In this document: positions 19,707-29,025 of the stretch, one piece after another
How positions within the stretch are numbered: the stretch's first letter is position 1
How the letters are laid out: the number at the start of each line of letters is the position of its first letter
Assembly: GCF_004217285.1 (NCBI RefSeq)
Contig: NZ_SHKS01000001.1
Location: 1,123,195 to 1,187,194, forward strand
Length of the DNA: 64,000 nt
Direction of reading: 5' to 3'
Source of the DNA: Streptomyces sp. BK239
GTDB taxonomy: Bacteria > Actinomycetota > Actinomycetes > Streptomycetales > Streptomycetaceae
Translations under genes and position numbers: made by a program
Notes under the pieces: model-generated
The model's database searches: none
What the model was told of the DNA's origin: nothing
The model's input: only the letters and a program-made list of their open reading frames with translations

Positions 19707-20807
19707 ATGATGGCTCGGCTCAGGTCGGTCACGGCCCGGTGGACGTCCCTCGTGCCGGTGCTCGCGGTCGTCCTGCTGGCCCTGACCTGGGGCCGGGACC
19801 TGCCCGGCGTGATCGTCGCCGTCGTGACCGCGGTCCTCGCCGGATCCGTCCTGGCCGCCGTCCATCACGCGGAGGTCGTCGCCCACCGGGTCGGCGAGCC
19901 CTTCGGCTCGCTGGTGCTCGCCGTCGCCGTGACGATCATCGAGGTCGCCCTCATCGTCACGCTGATGGTGGACGGCGGTGACAAGAGCTCCACGCTCGCC
20001 CGCGACACCGTCTTCGCCGCCGTGATGATCACCTGCAACGGCATCGTCGGCCTGTGCCTGCTCGTCGGCTCGCTCCGGCACGGCACGGCGGTCTTCAATC
20101 CCGAGGGCACCGGCGCGGCCCTGGCCACCGTGGCCACGCTGGCGACGCTCAGCCTGGTCCTGCCGACCTTCACCACCAGCAAGCCGGGACCGGAGTTCTC
20201 CGGCGTCCAGCTCACCTTCGCCGCACTGTCGTCACTCGTCCTGTACGGCCTGTTCGTGGCCACGCAGACCGTGCGGCACCGCGACTACTTCCTGCCCGTC
20301 ACCCGGCACGGCGACGTGATCACCGCGGACGACCACGCCGGCGCCCCGTCCTCCCGGACCGCGCTGATCAGCCTCGGGCTGCTCGGTCTGGCCCTGGTCG
20401 GTGTGGTCGGCCTCGCCAAGGGCGTCTCGCCGACCATCGAGCGCGGAGTCGAGGCGGCCGGACTGCCCCCCGCCGTCGTGGGCGTGGTCATCGCCCTGCT
20501 CGTCCTGCTCCCCGAGACCATCGCCGCCCTGCGCTCCGCCCGCCGCGACCGTGTGCAGACCAGCCTCAACCTCGCGCTCGGCTCCGCGATGGCCAGCATC
20601 GGCCTCACCATCCCCGCGGTCGCCCTCGCCTCGGTCTGGCTCTCCGGGCCGCTCGTCCTCGGCCTCGGCGCCACCCACATGGTGCTGCTCGCGCTGACCG
20701 TCGTCGTCGCCTCGCTCACCGTGGTGCCCGGCCGGGCCACCCCGCTCCAGGGCGGGGTGCACTTGGTGATCTTCGCGGCGTACCTGGAGCTGGCGCTCAA
20801 TCCATAG
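19707..20807 (+). CDS. chaA: Ca2+/H+ (Na+/H+) antiporter, ChaA/CAX family
   Basis: A 366-residue membrane protein with about 11 helices in two inverted halves. The first alpha-repeat carries VGEPFGSLVLAVAVTIIEVALIVTLM (about 60-86) and the second VGVVIALLVLLPETIAALRSARRDRVQTSLNLALGSAMASIGLTIP (about 260-305), with the conserved Glu residues that bind cation. Exchange of Ca2+ or Na+ for H+ across the membrane is the family function. Paired start codons at 19707 and 19710 follow GGGAG. The 3' end overlaps the convergent MHS transporter by 11 bp. Confidence 0.9.
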   Translation: MMARLRSVTARWTSLVPVLAVVLLALTWGRDLPGVIVAVVTAVLAGSVLAAVHHAEVVAHRVGEPFGSLVLAVAVTIIEVALIVTLMVDGGDKSSTLARDTVFAAVMITCNGIVGLCLLVGSLRHGTAVFNPEGTGAALATVATLATLSLVLPTFTTSKPGPEFSGVQLTFAALSSLVLYGLFVATQTVRHRDYFLPVTRHGDVITADDHAGAPSSRTALISLGLLGLALVGVVGLAKGVSPTIERGVEAAGLPPAVVGVVIALLVLLPETIAALRSARRDRVQTSLNLALGSAMASIGLTIPAVALASVWLSGPLVLGLGATHMVLLALTVVVASLTVVPGRATPLQGGVHLVIFAAYLELALNP

Positions 20808-22101
20808 CCGCCCGCGCCACCGTCGCGGGCGCCGGCCGCGTCTCCGGCAGCAGGGCGAAGCAGCCGAGGCTGAGCAGTGCGACGCCCGTCAGATACGCCC
20901 CCACGCCCCAGGGGACCCGCCCGCCGTGCTCGGCGAGAGCCGTCGCCGCGAGCGGGGTGAGCGCGCCGCCGAGGACACCGCCGAGGTTGTACCCGACCGC
21001 CGCGCCCGTGCAGCGCACGCGCGGTTCGTACAGCTCCGGCAGATAGGCCGCGATCACGGCGAACATCGTGACGAAGGCGATCAGCGCCCCCGCGATGCCC
21101 AGGAACATGGGCAGCGGTTCACCGGTCGCCAGCAGCGCGACCATCGGGAACATCCACGTGGCGGCCGCGGCGCACCCGACGAGGCACAGCGGCCGCCGCC
21201 CGTGGCGGTCGCCGAGCAGCGCCATCAGCGGCGTCAGAGCCCCCTTGACCACCACGGCGGCCATCACGCAGACCAGCATGACGTTGCGGCTCACCCCCAG
21301 CCGCTCGGTGGCGTAGGCCAGGGACCACGTCGTCACGGTGTAGAAGATCGCGTACCCCACGGCGAGCGCGCCGGCGGTCAGCAGGACGAGCCTCCAGTGG
21401 GAGCGCAGCACCTCAAGGAGAGGCACCCGCGCGTGGTCGTCGAGCTCCAGGAACCGAGGGCTCTCCGGGAGGGAGGAGCGCAGCCACAGCCCGACCGCGG
21501 CGAGCGCTCCCGCCGCCCAGAACGGCACCCGCCATCCCCACTGCGCGAACTGCGCCTCGCTCAGCGTCACCGACAGCGCGAGGACCACGCCGTTGGCGAG
21601 CACGAAGCCCACCGCCGGCCCGATCTGGGGGAAGCTCGACCACAGGGCCCGCCGCCCGGCGGGCGCGTGCTCGGCGGTCAGCAGGACGGCGCCGCCCCAC
21701 TCCCCGCCGAGCCCCAGCCCCTGCAGGAACCGCAGCCCGAGCAGCAGCAGGGGAGCGGCGACACCGATCGTGTCGTACGTCGGCACGCACCCGACCGCGA
21801 CCGTCGCGCCGCCGGTCAGCAGCAGAGAGACGACGAGGACCGGCCGGCGTCCGTGCCGGTCCCCGACGTGCCCGAAGAGCACCGCCCCCAGCGGCCGGGC
21901 CACGAAGCCCACGCCGAACGTGCCGAAGGCGGCCAGCGTCCCCGCCGCGGGGGAGAACGTCGGGAAGAACAGCGGCCCCAGGATCAGTGCGGCCGCGGTC
22001 CCGTAGACGAAGAAGTCGTAGAACTCGATGGCCGTCCCGGCGAGCGAGGCGGCCGCGAGCCGCGGCATGGAGGGCGTCCTCACGGTGCGTACGTCGTGCA
22101 T
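20797..22101 (-). CDS. MHS-family (metabolite:H+ symporter) MFS transporter
   Basis: A 434-residue, 12-helix transporter. The MHS subfamily start AASLAGTAIEFYDFFVYGTAAALILGPLFFP (about 16-47) is diagnostic. GHVGDRHGRRPVLVVSLLLTGGAT (about 76-99) is the MFS loop 2-3 motif, LGLRFLQGLGLGGEWGGAVLL (about 121-141) the helix-4 motif, and ALLGDRHGRRPLCLVGC (about 295) its second-half copy. Relatives move shikimate, alpha-ketoglutarate, proline/betaine or citrate. aroQ (shikimate pathway) is nearby but this does not fix the substrate. Confidence 0.9.
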   Translation of the reverse strand: MHDVRTVRTPSMPRLAAASLAGTAIEFYDFFVYGTAAALILGPLFFPTFSPAAGTLAAFGTFGVGFVARPLGAVLFGHVGDRHGRRPVLVVSLLLTGGATVAVGCVPTYDTIGVAAPLLLLGLRFLQGLGLGGEWGGAVLLTAEHAPAGRRALWSSFPQIGPAVGFVLANGVVLALSVTLSEAQFAQWGWRVPFWAAGALAAVGLWLRSSLPESPRFLELDDHARVPLLEVLRSHWRLVLLTAGALAVGYAIFYTVTTWSLAYATERLGVSRNVMLVCVMAAVVVKGALTPLMALLGDRHGRRPLCLVGCAAAATWMFPMVALLATGEPLPMFLGIAGALIAFVTMFAVIAAYLPELYEPRVRCTGAAVGYNLGGVLGGALTPLAATALAEHGGRVPWGVGAYLTGVALLSLGCFALLPETRPAPATVARAAMD

Positions 22102-22163
22102 GCCGCGTCAACTACCCTCGGTGACCGCTGGTTACGGGGGCGTGCGGAGGCGCGCCGTCCTCC

Positions 22164-23210
22164 TCAGTACGTGACGGTGATGCGCCGGGCGGGTCCGTCG
22201 ACGCGCACGAGGCCCCCGTAGGGGATCACGAACTGCGGGTCGGTGTGGCCGAAGTCCACATCGAAGACGATCATGGTGTTGGGGGCGTACACACGCATCG
22301 CGCGAAGGACGGCGTCGCGCTGCTCGGCCGCGTAACGGTCGGCCTCCTCGGGGCTGTTGGGTCTTTCGAAGGACCAGGTCTTCGCCCGGCCCATCAGCAG
22401 CGCGGAGAAACGCTGGAGCAGCCCGCGCTCGCCCATGTTCCGCAGGACCCGGAAGACCTCCTCGCCGCTCGGCATCTCCTCCGACGTCTCCAGCAGCAGC
22501 ACCCCCGAGTCGTACTCGGAGAGGTCGTGCGCGATCTCCCGGTCGGCCATGAGCAGCCAGCCGACGATCTCCAGACAGCCGCCCCAACTGCGCCCCTCCA
22601 CCACGCGGTCGGCGTTCCGCCAGATCCATCCACCGCCGGGCCGGGTCTCCGGTTCCGCCTCGAAGGTGGCCGGTTCGGCCCAGTCGCGGTTGACGTCGTT
22701 CCAGCGTTCGGCGGGCCGGAGTTCGTACTCGCCCGAGGTGAAGAGCGCGGCGCGCAGCGAGTCCGCGGTGAGCGGGTCCATGCGCACGGGCCGGCCCAGC
22801 GCGGTCATCACGGTCGCGCCGTGGTAACCGACGATCCCCGTGTTGCGCAGATACATCAGCAGGTTCGTGTTGTCGCTCATCCCGAAGAACGGCTTGGGGT
22901 TGGCCCGGATCAACTCCCGGTCCAGGAACGGCAGCACGGTGATCTGGTCGTCGCCGCCGATCGACGCGATGACCGCCTTGACGTCCGGGTCGGCGAACGC
23001 GGCGTGCAGGTCGTCGGCGCGCTGCTGCGGCGTCGCGCCCATCGTGCGGGTGGCCGGGTACTCGACCGGTACGAGCCCGTAGTCCTCACGCAGCCGCTCC
23101 AGGCCCAGTTCGAACGGGCGCGGGAAGAGTCCGGGAAGACCGGCGCCGGGCGAGACGACGGCTATGCGGTCGCCGGGGGAGGGCTTGGGAGGGTACGAGA
23201 GCATGGTCAT
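22164..23210 (-). CDS. S66-family serine peptidase (LD-carboxypeptidase / MccF-like)
   Basis: A 348-residue peptidase_S66 protein. The N-terminal domain opens PPKPSPGDRIAVVSPGAG; the nucleophile elbow is KPFFGMSDNTNLLMYL (Ser near residue 110) followed by GIVGYHGATVMTALG. The C-terminal domain has EGRSWGGCLEIVGWLL, the catalytic Glu region SGVLLLETSEEMPSGEEVFRVLRNM, and VFDVDFGHTDPQFVIPYGG with the catalytic His. MccF-like members cleave microcin-type aminoacyl-nucleotides; LdcA members trim murein peptides. Start is uncertain: 23246, 23210 and 23204 are all possible and none has a good ribosome site. I chose 23210 from family alignment. Confidence 0.88.
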   Translation of the reverse strand: MTMLSYPPKPSPGDRIAVVSPGAGLPGLFPRPFELGLERLREDYGLVPVEYPATRTMGATPQQRADDLHAAFADPDVKAVIASIGGDDQITVLPFLDRELIRANPKPFFGMSDNTNLLMYLRNTGIVGYHGATVMTALGRPVRMDPLTADSLRAALFTSGEYELRPAERWNDVNRDWAEPATFEAEPETRPGGGWIWRNADRVVEGRSWGGCLEIVGWLLMADREIAHDLSEYDSGVLLLETSEEMPSGEEVFRVLRNMGERGLLQRFSALLMGRAKTWSFERPNSPEEADRYAAEQRDAVLRAMRVYAPNTMIVFDVDFGHTDPQFVIPYGGLVRVDGPARRITVTY

Positions 23211-23296
23211 GCCGGGAGGGTACGAGCCGGTGCCGTGGCGGCGCATCGTGATAAACGGAGGAGGAGCAGCCCGCCTTCCCCGAACCGGAGGACCCC

Positions 23297-23770
23297 GTGC
23301 CCCGCACCCTGGCCAACGCCCCGATCATGATCCTCAACGGCCCGAACCTGAACCTCCTAGGGCAACGCCAGCCGGAGATCTACGGCTCGGACACGCTCGC
23401 CGACGTCGAGGCGCTGTGCGCGAAGGCGGCGGCCGCGCACGGCGGCACGGTCGACTTCCGGCAGTCCAACCACGAGGGCGAGCTGGTGGACTGGATCCAC
23501 GAGGCGCGTCTGAACCACTGCGGGATCGTCATCAACCCCGGCGCCTACTCGCACACCTCGGTGGCGATCCTGGACGCGCTCAACGCCTGCGACGGCCTGC
23601 CGGTGCTGGAGGTCCACATCTCCAACATCCACCGGCGCGAGTCGTTCCGGCACCACTCCTACGTCTCCCTGCGCGCCGACGGCGTCATCGCGGGCTGCGG
23701 CGTGCAGGGGTACGTCTTCGGAGTGGAGCGGGTGGCGGCGCTGGCGGGGGCGGCGCAGGCCGATGCGTAA
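23297..23770 (+). CDS. aroQ: 3-dehydroquinate dehydratase, type II
   Basis: A 157-residue type II dehydroquinase of normal length. It shows [21 protein letters not shown] (catalytic Tyr at the end, about residue 29), the lid Arg close by, [17 protein letters not shown] (about 55-71), [17 protein letters not shown] (catalytic His near 88) and [21 protein letters not shown] (about 107-127). It dehydrates 3-dehydroquinate in the shikimate pathway (or quinate catabolism) as a dodecamer. GTG 23297 follows GGAGG. It stands alone, divergent from the S66 gene, and is convergent with the ABC operon 25 bp downstream. Confidence 0.96.
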   Translation: MPRTLANAPIMILNGPNLNLLGQRQPEIYGSDTLADVEALCAKAAAAHGGTVDFRQSNHEGELVDWIHEARLNHCGIVINPGAYSHTSVAILDALNACDGLPVLEVHISNIHRRESFRHHSYVSLRADGVIAGCGVQGYVFGVERVAALAGAAQADA

Positions 23771-23795
23771 GCACCGGCCTCCCGGTGCACGCCCC

Positions 23796-24560
23796 TTACA
23801 GAGCCCCTGCTCCGGTGCGCCGCAGGAAACGCCGTGTGCGTTCCTGCCGCGGGTCGCCGAAGACCTGCTCGGCGGTGCCGCGCTCCAGCACCACGCCCCC
23901 GTCCAGGAAGCAGACCTGGTCGGCGACCTCACGCGCGAAGGCCATCTCGTGCGTGGCCAGCACCATGGTCATGCCGTCGCCTTTCAGATCGCGGACGACG
24001 TTCAGGACCTCGCCCACCAGCTCGGGATCGAGGGCCGCCGTGATCTCGTCGAGCAGCAGCAGCCGGGGACGTACGGCGAGGGCGCGCACGATCGCGACAC
24101 GCTGCTGCTGACCGCCGCTGAGCCGGTCCGGGTAAGCATCTGCCTTCCCGCCCAGCCCGAGCCGCTCCAGCAGCTCCCGTGCACGCTCCTCGGCCTGCGC
24201 GCGCGGTACGCCGTGCACGCGGCGCGGGGCGAGCGTGATGTTCTCCAGCACCGTCATGTGCGGGAACAGGTTGTAGGCCTGGAAGACCACGCCGATCCGG
24301 CGCCGCACCGCGTCCTGGTCCGCGCGCGGGTCGGTGATCTCCTCGCCGTCCAGCCAGATCGCCCCGTCGTCGATGTCCTCCAGCAGGTTGGCGCAGCGCA
24401 GCAGCGTGGACTTGCCGGAGCCGGAGGCGCCGATGAGCGCGGTCACCGTGTGCGGGGCGACCGCCAGGTCGACGTCGCGCAGCACCACGGAGCCGGCGAA
24501 GGTCTTGCGGACGGACTCCATCCGCAGCACGGGCGAGTCGTCCTGGGCTGTCGCGCTCAC
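23796..24560 (-). CDS. Polar amino acid ABC transporter, ATP-binding subunit
   Basis: A 254-residue ATPase of the GlnQ/HisP type. Walker A is GASGSGKST (about 43-51), the Q-loop is VVFQAYNLFPHMTVLEN, the signature LSGGQQQRVAI, Walker B LLLLDEITAALD, and the switch His lies in VLATHEM. The DEIT form in place of DEPT is seen in some members. GTG 24560 overlaps the permease stop (GTGA) and sits after an ideal AAGGAGG site. Third gene of the SBP-permease-ATPase operon. Confidence 0.94.
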   Translation of the reverse strand: MSATAQDDSPVLRMESVRKTFAGSVVLRDVDLAVAPHTVTALIGASGSGKSTLLRCANLLEDIDDGAIWLDGEEITDPRADQDAVRRRIGVVFQAYNLFPHMTVLENITLAPRRVHGVPRAQAEERARELLERLGLGGKADAYPDRLSGGQQQRVAIVRALAVRPRLLLLDEITAALDPELVGEVLNVVRDLKGDGMTMVLATHEMAFAREVADQVCFLDGGVVLERGTAEQVFGDPRQERTRRFLRRTGAGAL

Positions 24561-25501
24561 AGTGGTCCTCCTTGGGCCCGCTGACGGTCCATCCGGGCCG
24601 TCACCCAGTCGGTGAAGCGGGTCATCGGGATGGTCAGCGCCACGAAGACCAGTCCCGCGACGATGTACGGCGTGTAGTTGAGACTGCGGCCCACGATGAT
24701 GTCGGCGGCCCGCACCGCGTCGACCGCCCCGCCGATGGACACCAGACCGGTGTCCTTCTGGAGCGAGACCAGGTCGTTCAGCAGCGGCGGCACCTGACGG
24801 CGCACGGCCTGCGGGAGCACCACGTGCCGCAGCGCCTGCCGGTTGGTCAGCCCCAGCGAGCGGGCCGCGGCACGCTGCGAGGGGTGCACGGACTCGATGC
24901 CGGCGCGGAACACCTCGGCGACGTACGCGGAGTACGTCAGGGTGAGCGCCGTGCCGCCGAGCAGGACCGGGTCGACGGTGACGCCCTGCAGGCGCAGCGC
25001 CGGGACGCCCAGCACCACGATCATCAGGTTGATGATGAGCGGCAGTCCGCGGAAGAAGTCCGTGTACGCGGCCGCCAGCGCCCGCAGCGGGAAGAACACC
25101 GGGCCGCGCAGCGTGCGGGCCACGGCGATGAGCATGCCGAGCACCAGCACGGCGGCCCCGCAGACGAGCAGCAGGCGTACGTTCAGCCACAGTCCGTCCA
25201 GGACCTTCGGCAGCGCCTCGCGCGCGTACCGCCCGTCGAAGAACGTCTCCTTGGTGCGCGGCCAGCCGGGCGCGCTGACCACGACCAGGTAGAGGACGAC
25301 GGCGGTGACCAGCGTCGACACGGCGGCGAGCGCCGTGGCGCGGCGGGCACGCGTGCGCTTGTAGCGCTCCCGCTCGAGCCGTCGGCGCGAGGGCGTGTAC
25401 CCGTCGTCCCGGGCGCCCTCGCCGCTGCCGGGGGCCCGCTCACCGCTCTCGTCCGGTCCGCCGGCGTCCTCCGGGCCGGACTGCTCCTCGACGACGGTCA
25501 C
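24557..25501 (-). CDS. Polar amino acid ABC transporter permease (HisMQ type)
   Basis: A 314-residue permease. Residues 1-60 are a charged cytoplasmic extension rich in Glu, Gly and Arg; then come about five or six membrane helices. The EAA loop is AAARSLGLTNRQALRHVVLPQAVRRQVPPLLNDL (about 225-258), typical of HisM/HisQ/GlnP proteins. The helix VLDGLWLNVRLLLVCGAAVLVLGML starts the HisMQ domain. GTG 25501 overlaps the binding-protein stop by four bases. Only one permease gene is present, so it likely works as a homodimer. Confidence 0.92.
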   Translation of the reverse strand: MTVVEEQSGPEDAGGPDESGERAPGSGEGARDDGYTPSRRRLERERYKRTRARRATALAAVSTLVTAVVLYLVVVSAPGWPRTKETFFDGRYAREALPKVLDGLWLNVRLLLVCGAAVLVLGMLIAVARTLRGPVFFPLRALAAAYTDFFRGLPLIINLMIVVLGVPALRLQGVTVDPVLLGGTALTLTYSAYVAEVFRAGIESVHPSQRAAARSLGLTNRQALRHVVLPQAVRRQVPPLLNDLVSLQKDTGLVSIGGAVDAVRAADIIVGRSLNYTPYIVAGLVFVALTIPMTRFTDWVTARMDRQRAQGGPL

Positions 25502-26382
25502 TTGAGGACCGGGGCGTCGACGGCGTCGGAGAGCCACTGCTGCTCGATCTTCGCCAGGGTGCCGTCCGCGCGGAGGGCGTCCACGGCGGACGAGACGCAC
25601 GGGGTGAGCGCGCTGCCCTTGTCGAGCACCAGCCCGAACTGCTCGGGCGTACCGCCGTGGTTCTCGAACTGGCCGACGACCGTGGCGTCGGTGACCTCGG
25701 CCCCGGTGATGTAGAAGGCGGTCGGCAGGTCGGTGACGACGGCGTCGACCTGGCCGTTCTTCAGCGCGGACTTGGCCTGGTCGTTCTTGGCGTAGACGGC
25801 GGCGGCCCCCGTCGGCTTCACCACGTCGTCGATGTAGTCGAGGCTGGTCGTGCCGACCTGGGCGCCCAGCTTGAGGCCCTTGAGGTCGGCGATGCTCTTC
25901 GCGCCCGCGGCCTTGGAGCCCTTCAGTGCGATGACCGCCTGGCGCACGTCGTAGTAGCCGGAGGAGAAGTCCACGGCCTGCTTGCGCTCGGAGCTGATCG
26001 ACACCTGGTTGACGTCGAAGTCGAAAGTCTTCTCGCCGGGCGCGAAGGCCTTGTTGAACGGCACGCTCTGCCACACGACGGCGTCCTTGCCGTAGCCGAG
26101 CCGCTTCGCCACGGCGTACGCGACCGCCGACTCGAAGCCCTCGCCGTTCGCGGGCTTGTCGTCCTTGAACCACGGCTCGTACGCGGGCGTGTCGGTGGCG
26201 ACCGTCAGCTTGCCGGAGGTCTTGGTGGGCAGCGCGCCCTTGGCGCAGGCGTTCTCGGCCGCACCGGACGGCGCGGCGGCGGCCTTCTCCTCCGGTTGCG
26301 GTGCGCAGCCGACGGCGGTGGCGAGGAGGGCTACGGTGACGCCGGCGACGGCGCGGCGCAGGGTGCGCGGGGCGGGATGCAT
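25498..26382 (-). CDS. Extracellular solute-binding lipoprotein, family 3 (amino acid)
   Basis: A 294-residue lipoprotein. The signal peptide ends in a lipobox ATAVGC (Cys near residue 26). The mature part is a bacterial type 3 solute-binding domain: GKLTVATDTPAYEPWF, EGFESAVAYAVAKRLGYG, DFDVNQVSISSERKQAVDFSSGYYDVRQAVIALKG and AVVTDLPTAFYITG. The acidic/aromatic pocket pattern fits polar amino acids; the exact ligand is unknown. First gene of the three-gene operon. An upstream TTGACC is visible on the minus strand but no convincing -10. Confidence 0.93.
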   Translation of the reverse strand: MHPAPRTLRRAVAGVTVALLATAVGCAPQPEEKAAAAPSGAAENACAKGALPTKTSGKLTVATDTPAYEPWFKDDKPANGEGFESAVAYAVAKRLGYGKDAVVWQSVPFNKAFAPGEKTFDFDVNQVSISSERKQAVDFSSGYYDVRQAVIALKGSKAAGAKSIADLKGLKLGAQVGTTSLDYIDDVVKPTGAAAVYAKNDQAKSALKNGQVDAVVTDLPTAFYITGAEVTDATVVGQFENHGGTPEQFGLVLDKGSALTPCVSSAVDALRADGTLAKIEQQWLSDAVDAPVLK

Positions 26383-27009
26383 GGCGGGAGAGTGGCAGCG
26401 AAATCCGCGTCTGTCGAGGTCAACCGGCCTTTTGTCCGCATGCTGGGAACGGGTGTTGCAGCCGCGTGAACAGCGGCGCGAGCAAGGGCCTGGGCCGCCG
26501 GCCGAGGGCGGGGAACGTAGGCCGGCGGCCCGTCCGAGCGGGAGCCGTCATCCCGCGCGGGGCTGTAACCAGTTGACCGCGCAACGAGGTGGGGCGGGGA
26601 GTGTGCGTACGGCCCCGGCGCGTGCACGTCGTTCACACGGGGCGCGCGAGTAGCAGTGCGCGCCCCTTGCTCACCATCCGCGCGCGTGCCACTCCGGAAG
26701 GTGCGGACGCTCGGTCCGTGGCGCCTGTGGCGGCGCCGTGTTGAGCGCGCGCAGGCGATCGGGGACTTGCGGCACGCGGGGTGCTGGGTGGCGTTCGAGT
26801 CGGGCGGCCTGTTCAACATGGCGAAGGCTTCGGACCGGTCGCAGCTCGCCAACCTCGGCGAGTCCGACACCGCCGAGTCCGAGGTGAAGAGTGAGAGGGT
26901 GGCTTGTGAGGTGCCACCCGATGGCCTTTGCACATTCCGTTCCGCTTAGGCTTTCCGCTGGCCCGCGCCGCGCTAGGTGGCTGCGGGAGGTCTAGGGGGT
27001 GGAAGGCCG
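26383..27009. other. Intergenic region at the left edge of the accessory block
   Basis: No gene supported. It holds a perfect 12-bp inverted repeat (26492-26503 with 26520-26531, 16-base loop), a decayed MBL-hydrolase gene tail (26671-26718, listed separately), and a short plus-strand frame (26656-26949) whose product I do not recognise and doubt. The stretch 26815-26960 is less GC-rich than its surroundings. Confidence 0.6.
26671..26718 (-). pseudogene. Decayed tail of the MBL-fold hydrolase gene (last 15 codons)
   Basis: On the minus strand the bases read TERPHLPEWHARGW and stop. The intact gene at 45392 ends TERPHLAEWRARGW and stop. About 37 of 47 bases match, most changes are at third positions, and the stop codon is kept. 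A weaker match continues a little upstream (His-Gly of PGHG). This is one of three fragments of that gene, all in the same orientation, that border gene blocks between 26 and 45 kb. Confidence 0.75.
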
Positions 27010-28470
27010 ATGCCCGAGCAGGCTTCGGCATCCGAGGAGGGCGCTACTGACAAGCGCCTGCATCTGGTGCCCGACGAGGTCGTCGAGGTCGGCCGGATGG
27101 AGGCGGTGCGCCGCTACGACATCCTCGACACCCCGCCGGACGGCGCGTTCGACCGGGTGGCTGCGCTGGCAGCCCGCCTGTTCGACGTCCCCGTGGCGAC
27201 GGTGACGATCGTGGACGAGGACCGGATCTGGTTCAAGGCCGCGCACGGCCTGGACGGGGTCAGCGAGATCGGCCGGGACCCGGGCCTGTGCGGCTCCGCG
27301 GTCCTGCGGGACGATGCGCTGGTCATTCCCGACACTCTGCTCGACGACGTCGCTTGCGGCAACCCGCTGGTCACCGGGCCGCTCGGCGTGCGGTTCTACG
27401 CCGCCGCGCCGATCACCACGACGGACGGGCACAAGCTGGGCACGGTCAACGTCCTGGACACCAAGCCCCGCTCCATCACCTCCGAACAGACCGCCACCCT
27501 GACCGATCTGGCGGCGATCGTGATGGACGAGATGGAGCTGCGCCTGTCCGCGCTGCGCACCGTGCGCCAGGAGCAGCGGGCCGCCGAGGCTGAGCGGGCG
27601 GCCAGGGAGCAGGCGGAGAGGGACAAGGCGGCGATCGCCTCCTTCGCCTCCACCTTGCAGCGCACTCTGCTGCCGCCGGCGCTGCCGACGGTGCCCGGCT
27701 TGGAGCTGGCCTGTCACTACCACACCGCGTCCGTGCACGACGTGGGCGGCGACTTCTACGACGTCTTCCCCCTGCCCGCCGGGAAGTGGGGATTGTTCCT
27801 GGGGGACGTGTGCGGCAAGGGCGCCGAGGCGGCCACTATCACCTCCCTGGCCCGCTACACCCTGCGGGCCTCCGCCCAGCACACGGACGATCCTGTCGCG
27901 GTACTCGAGGCCTTGAACAGCGCCCTGCTAGCCGATGTGTGGGCGGGCAGCCGGTTCTGCACAGCTTTCTTCGCCACCCTCACCCCTGATGCGGCCGGGG
28001 GCTTCACCGTGGATCTGGCCACCGGTGGGCACCCCCCGGCCTACCACCTCAGCCCCACCTCGCCCCAGGCCAGGCCCGCCACGCACACCCGGGTGGAAGC
28101 GGTCAGTCCCAAGGGCGGCATGCTCATCGGGGCCTTCCGCGGCGCCCGCTTCGCCTCCACCACCCTCCACCTCGCCCCAGGCCAGGCCCTGCTCCTCTAC
28201 ACCGACGGCCTGACCGAGGCACGCACCAGCACCGACACCATGCTCGGTGACGAGGGCCTGACGGCCTTCCTCACCGCTCGTCCCGCCTCGTGCGGGGCGG
28301 CGCAGTTGGTCCAGGACACCGTCGGTCTGCTGGACGCCCTGCCCGAGGGCGCGAGTGACGACGTCGCCCTGCTGGCTCTGTCGGTTCCCGCTCCCGACCA
28401 GGCCGCCGCCGCGACGGGGGCCGGATGCACTGCCCACACCACCGCCGCGCCCGCCGGCGAGGAGGACTGA
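27010..28470 (+). CDS. GAF-domain PP2C/SpoIIE-type serine phosphatase
   Basis: A 486-residue signalling protein. Residues 20-190 are a GAF domain ([47 protein letters not shown]...). Residues 190-225 are a charged Arg/Glu coiled coil. Residues 225-465 are a SpoIIE PP2C domain with metal motifs [23 protein letters not shown] and the terminal [12 protein letters not shown]. Such enzymes dephosphorylate STAS anti-sigma antagonists; the next gene encodes one, 5 bp downstream. No anti-sigma kinase or sigma factor adjoins the pair, so the target switch must lie elsewhere. ATG 27010 follows GGAAGG. Confidence 0.92.
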   Translation: MPEQASASEEGATDKRLHLVPDEVVEVGRMEAVRRYDILDTPPDGAFDRVAALAARLFDVPVATVTIVDEDRIWFKAAHGLDGVSEIGRDPGLCGSAVLRDDALVIPDTLLDDVACGNPLVTGPLGVRFYAAAPITTTDGHKLGTVNVLDTKPRSITSEQTATLTDLAAIVMDEMELRLSALRTVRQEQRAAEAERAAREQAERDKAAIASFASTLQRTLLPPALPTVPGLELACHYHTASVHDVGGDFYDVFPLPAGKWGLFLGDVCGKGAEAATITSLARYTLRASAQHTDDPVAVLEALNSALLADVWAGSRFCTAFFATLTPDAAGGFTVDLATGGHPPAYHLSPTSPQARPATHTRVEAVSPKGGMLIGAFRGARFASTTLHLAPGQALLLYTDGLTEARTSTDTMLGDEGLTAFLTARPASCGAAQLVQDTVGLLDALPEGASDDVALLALSVPAPDQAAAATGAGCTAHTTAAPAGEED

Positions 28471-28475
28471 CCGCC

Positions 28476-28844
28476 ATGACCGACGACATCGAGCTGACCC
28501 TGACCGCCACTCCCGGTCCCGCGGCGGTCGCCACCGTCACCGGCGAGATCGACCTGCATACCGCACCCGGCTTGCGTACCCGCGCACTGGAGCTGATCGA
28601 CCAGGGCCACCACCACTTGATCCTGGACCTGTCGGGTGTGGGCTTCTGTGACTCCGCCGGCCTCAGCGCACTGATCGGCATCTGGCACGGCGCCCAGGCA
28701 GCGGGCGGCTCCCTGGCCCTGGCAGCCGTCCCCGACCGGCTGATGCGCATGCTCACCCTCACCGGAGTGGACAGCCTCCTGCCCCATTACCCGAGCACCG
28801 CCGACGCGCTCAGCGCCCACCAGGGCGCCCCCGACGCCGCCTGA
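28476..28844 (+). CDS. STAS-domain anti-sigma factor antagonist
   Basis: A 122-residue SpoIIAA/RsbV-like protein. VTGEIDLHTAPGLRTRALELI is the N-terminal strand-helix unit and LILDLSGVGFCDSAGLSALIGIWHGA (about 47-72) holds the phosphorylatable Ser within DSAGL. When dephosphorylated by a SpoIIE-type phosphatase such proteins bind the anti-sigma kinase and free a sigma factor. The ribosome site GAGGAGGA overlaps the end of the phosphatase gene, so the two are co-expressed. Confidence 0.92.
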   Translation: MTDDIELTLTATPGPAAVATVTGEIDLHTAPGLRTRALELIDQGHHHLILDLSGVGFCDSAGLSALIGIWHGAQAAGGSLALAAVPDRLMRMLTLTGVDSLLPHYPSTADALSAHQGAPDAA

Positions 28845-28922
28845 ACCGTTCCTTCGCCAGCTCGCGCGTCGCTCCCCGGGCGGCAAAGCCCGGCCTGCGC
28901 GGTGGTACAACGAACGGCCAGG

Positions 28923-28954
28923 CGGCCTCGGGTGCGGTTCAGTCCCCGAGGCCG
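28923..28954 (+). terminator. Hairpin downstream of the phosphatase-STAS pair
   Basis: Perfect 10-bp stem (28923-28932 with 28945-28954) and 12-base loop, about 80 bp after the STAS stop. Confidence 0.6.
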
Positions 28955-28995
28955 TCGTCGCGGTTGGCAGCGGCGGACGCCAGGGAGTGGTTGCG

Positions 28996-29025
28996 GTTGA
29001 TCTGGTTCCCGTTGATCTAGTTCCG
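28996..29025. repeat. Two-copy 15-bp tandem repeat
   Basis: GTTGATCTGGTTCCC (28996-29010) followed directly by GTTGATCTAGTTCCG (29011-29025); 13 of 15 bases match. It lies in non-coding DNA of the accessory block. Confidence 0.6.

Noticed and set aside
26656..26949. Short plus-strand ORF (97 codons) before the SpoIIE gene
   Set aside because: It runs antisense across the MBL tail fragment, has no ribosome site and resembles no family I know.
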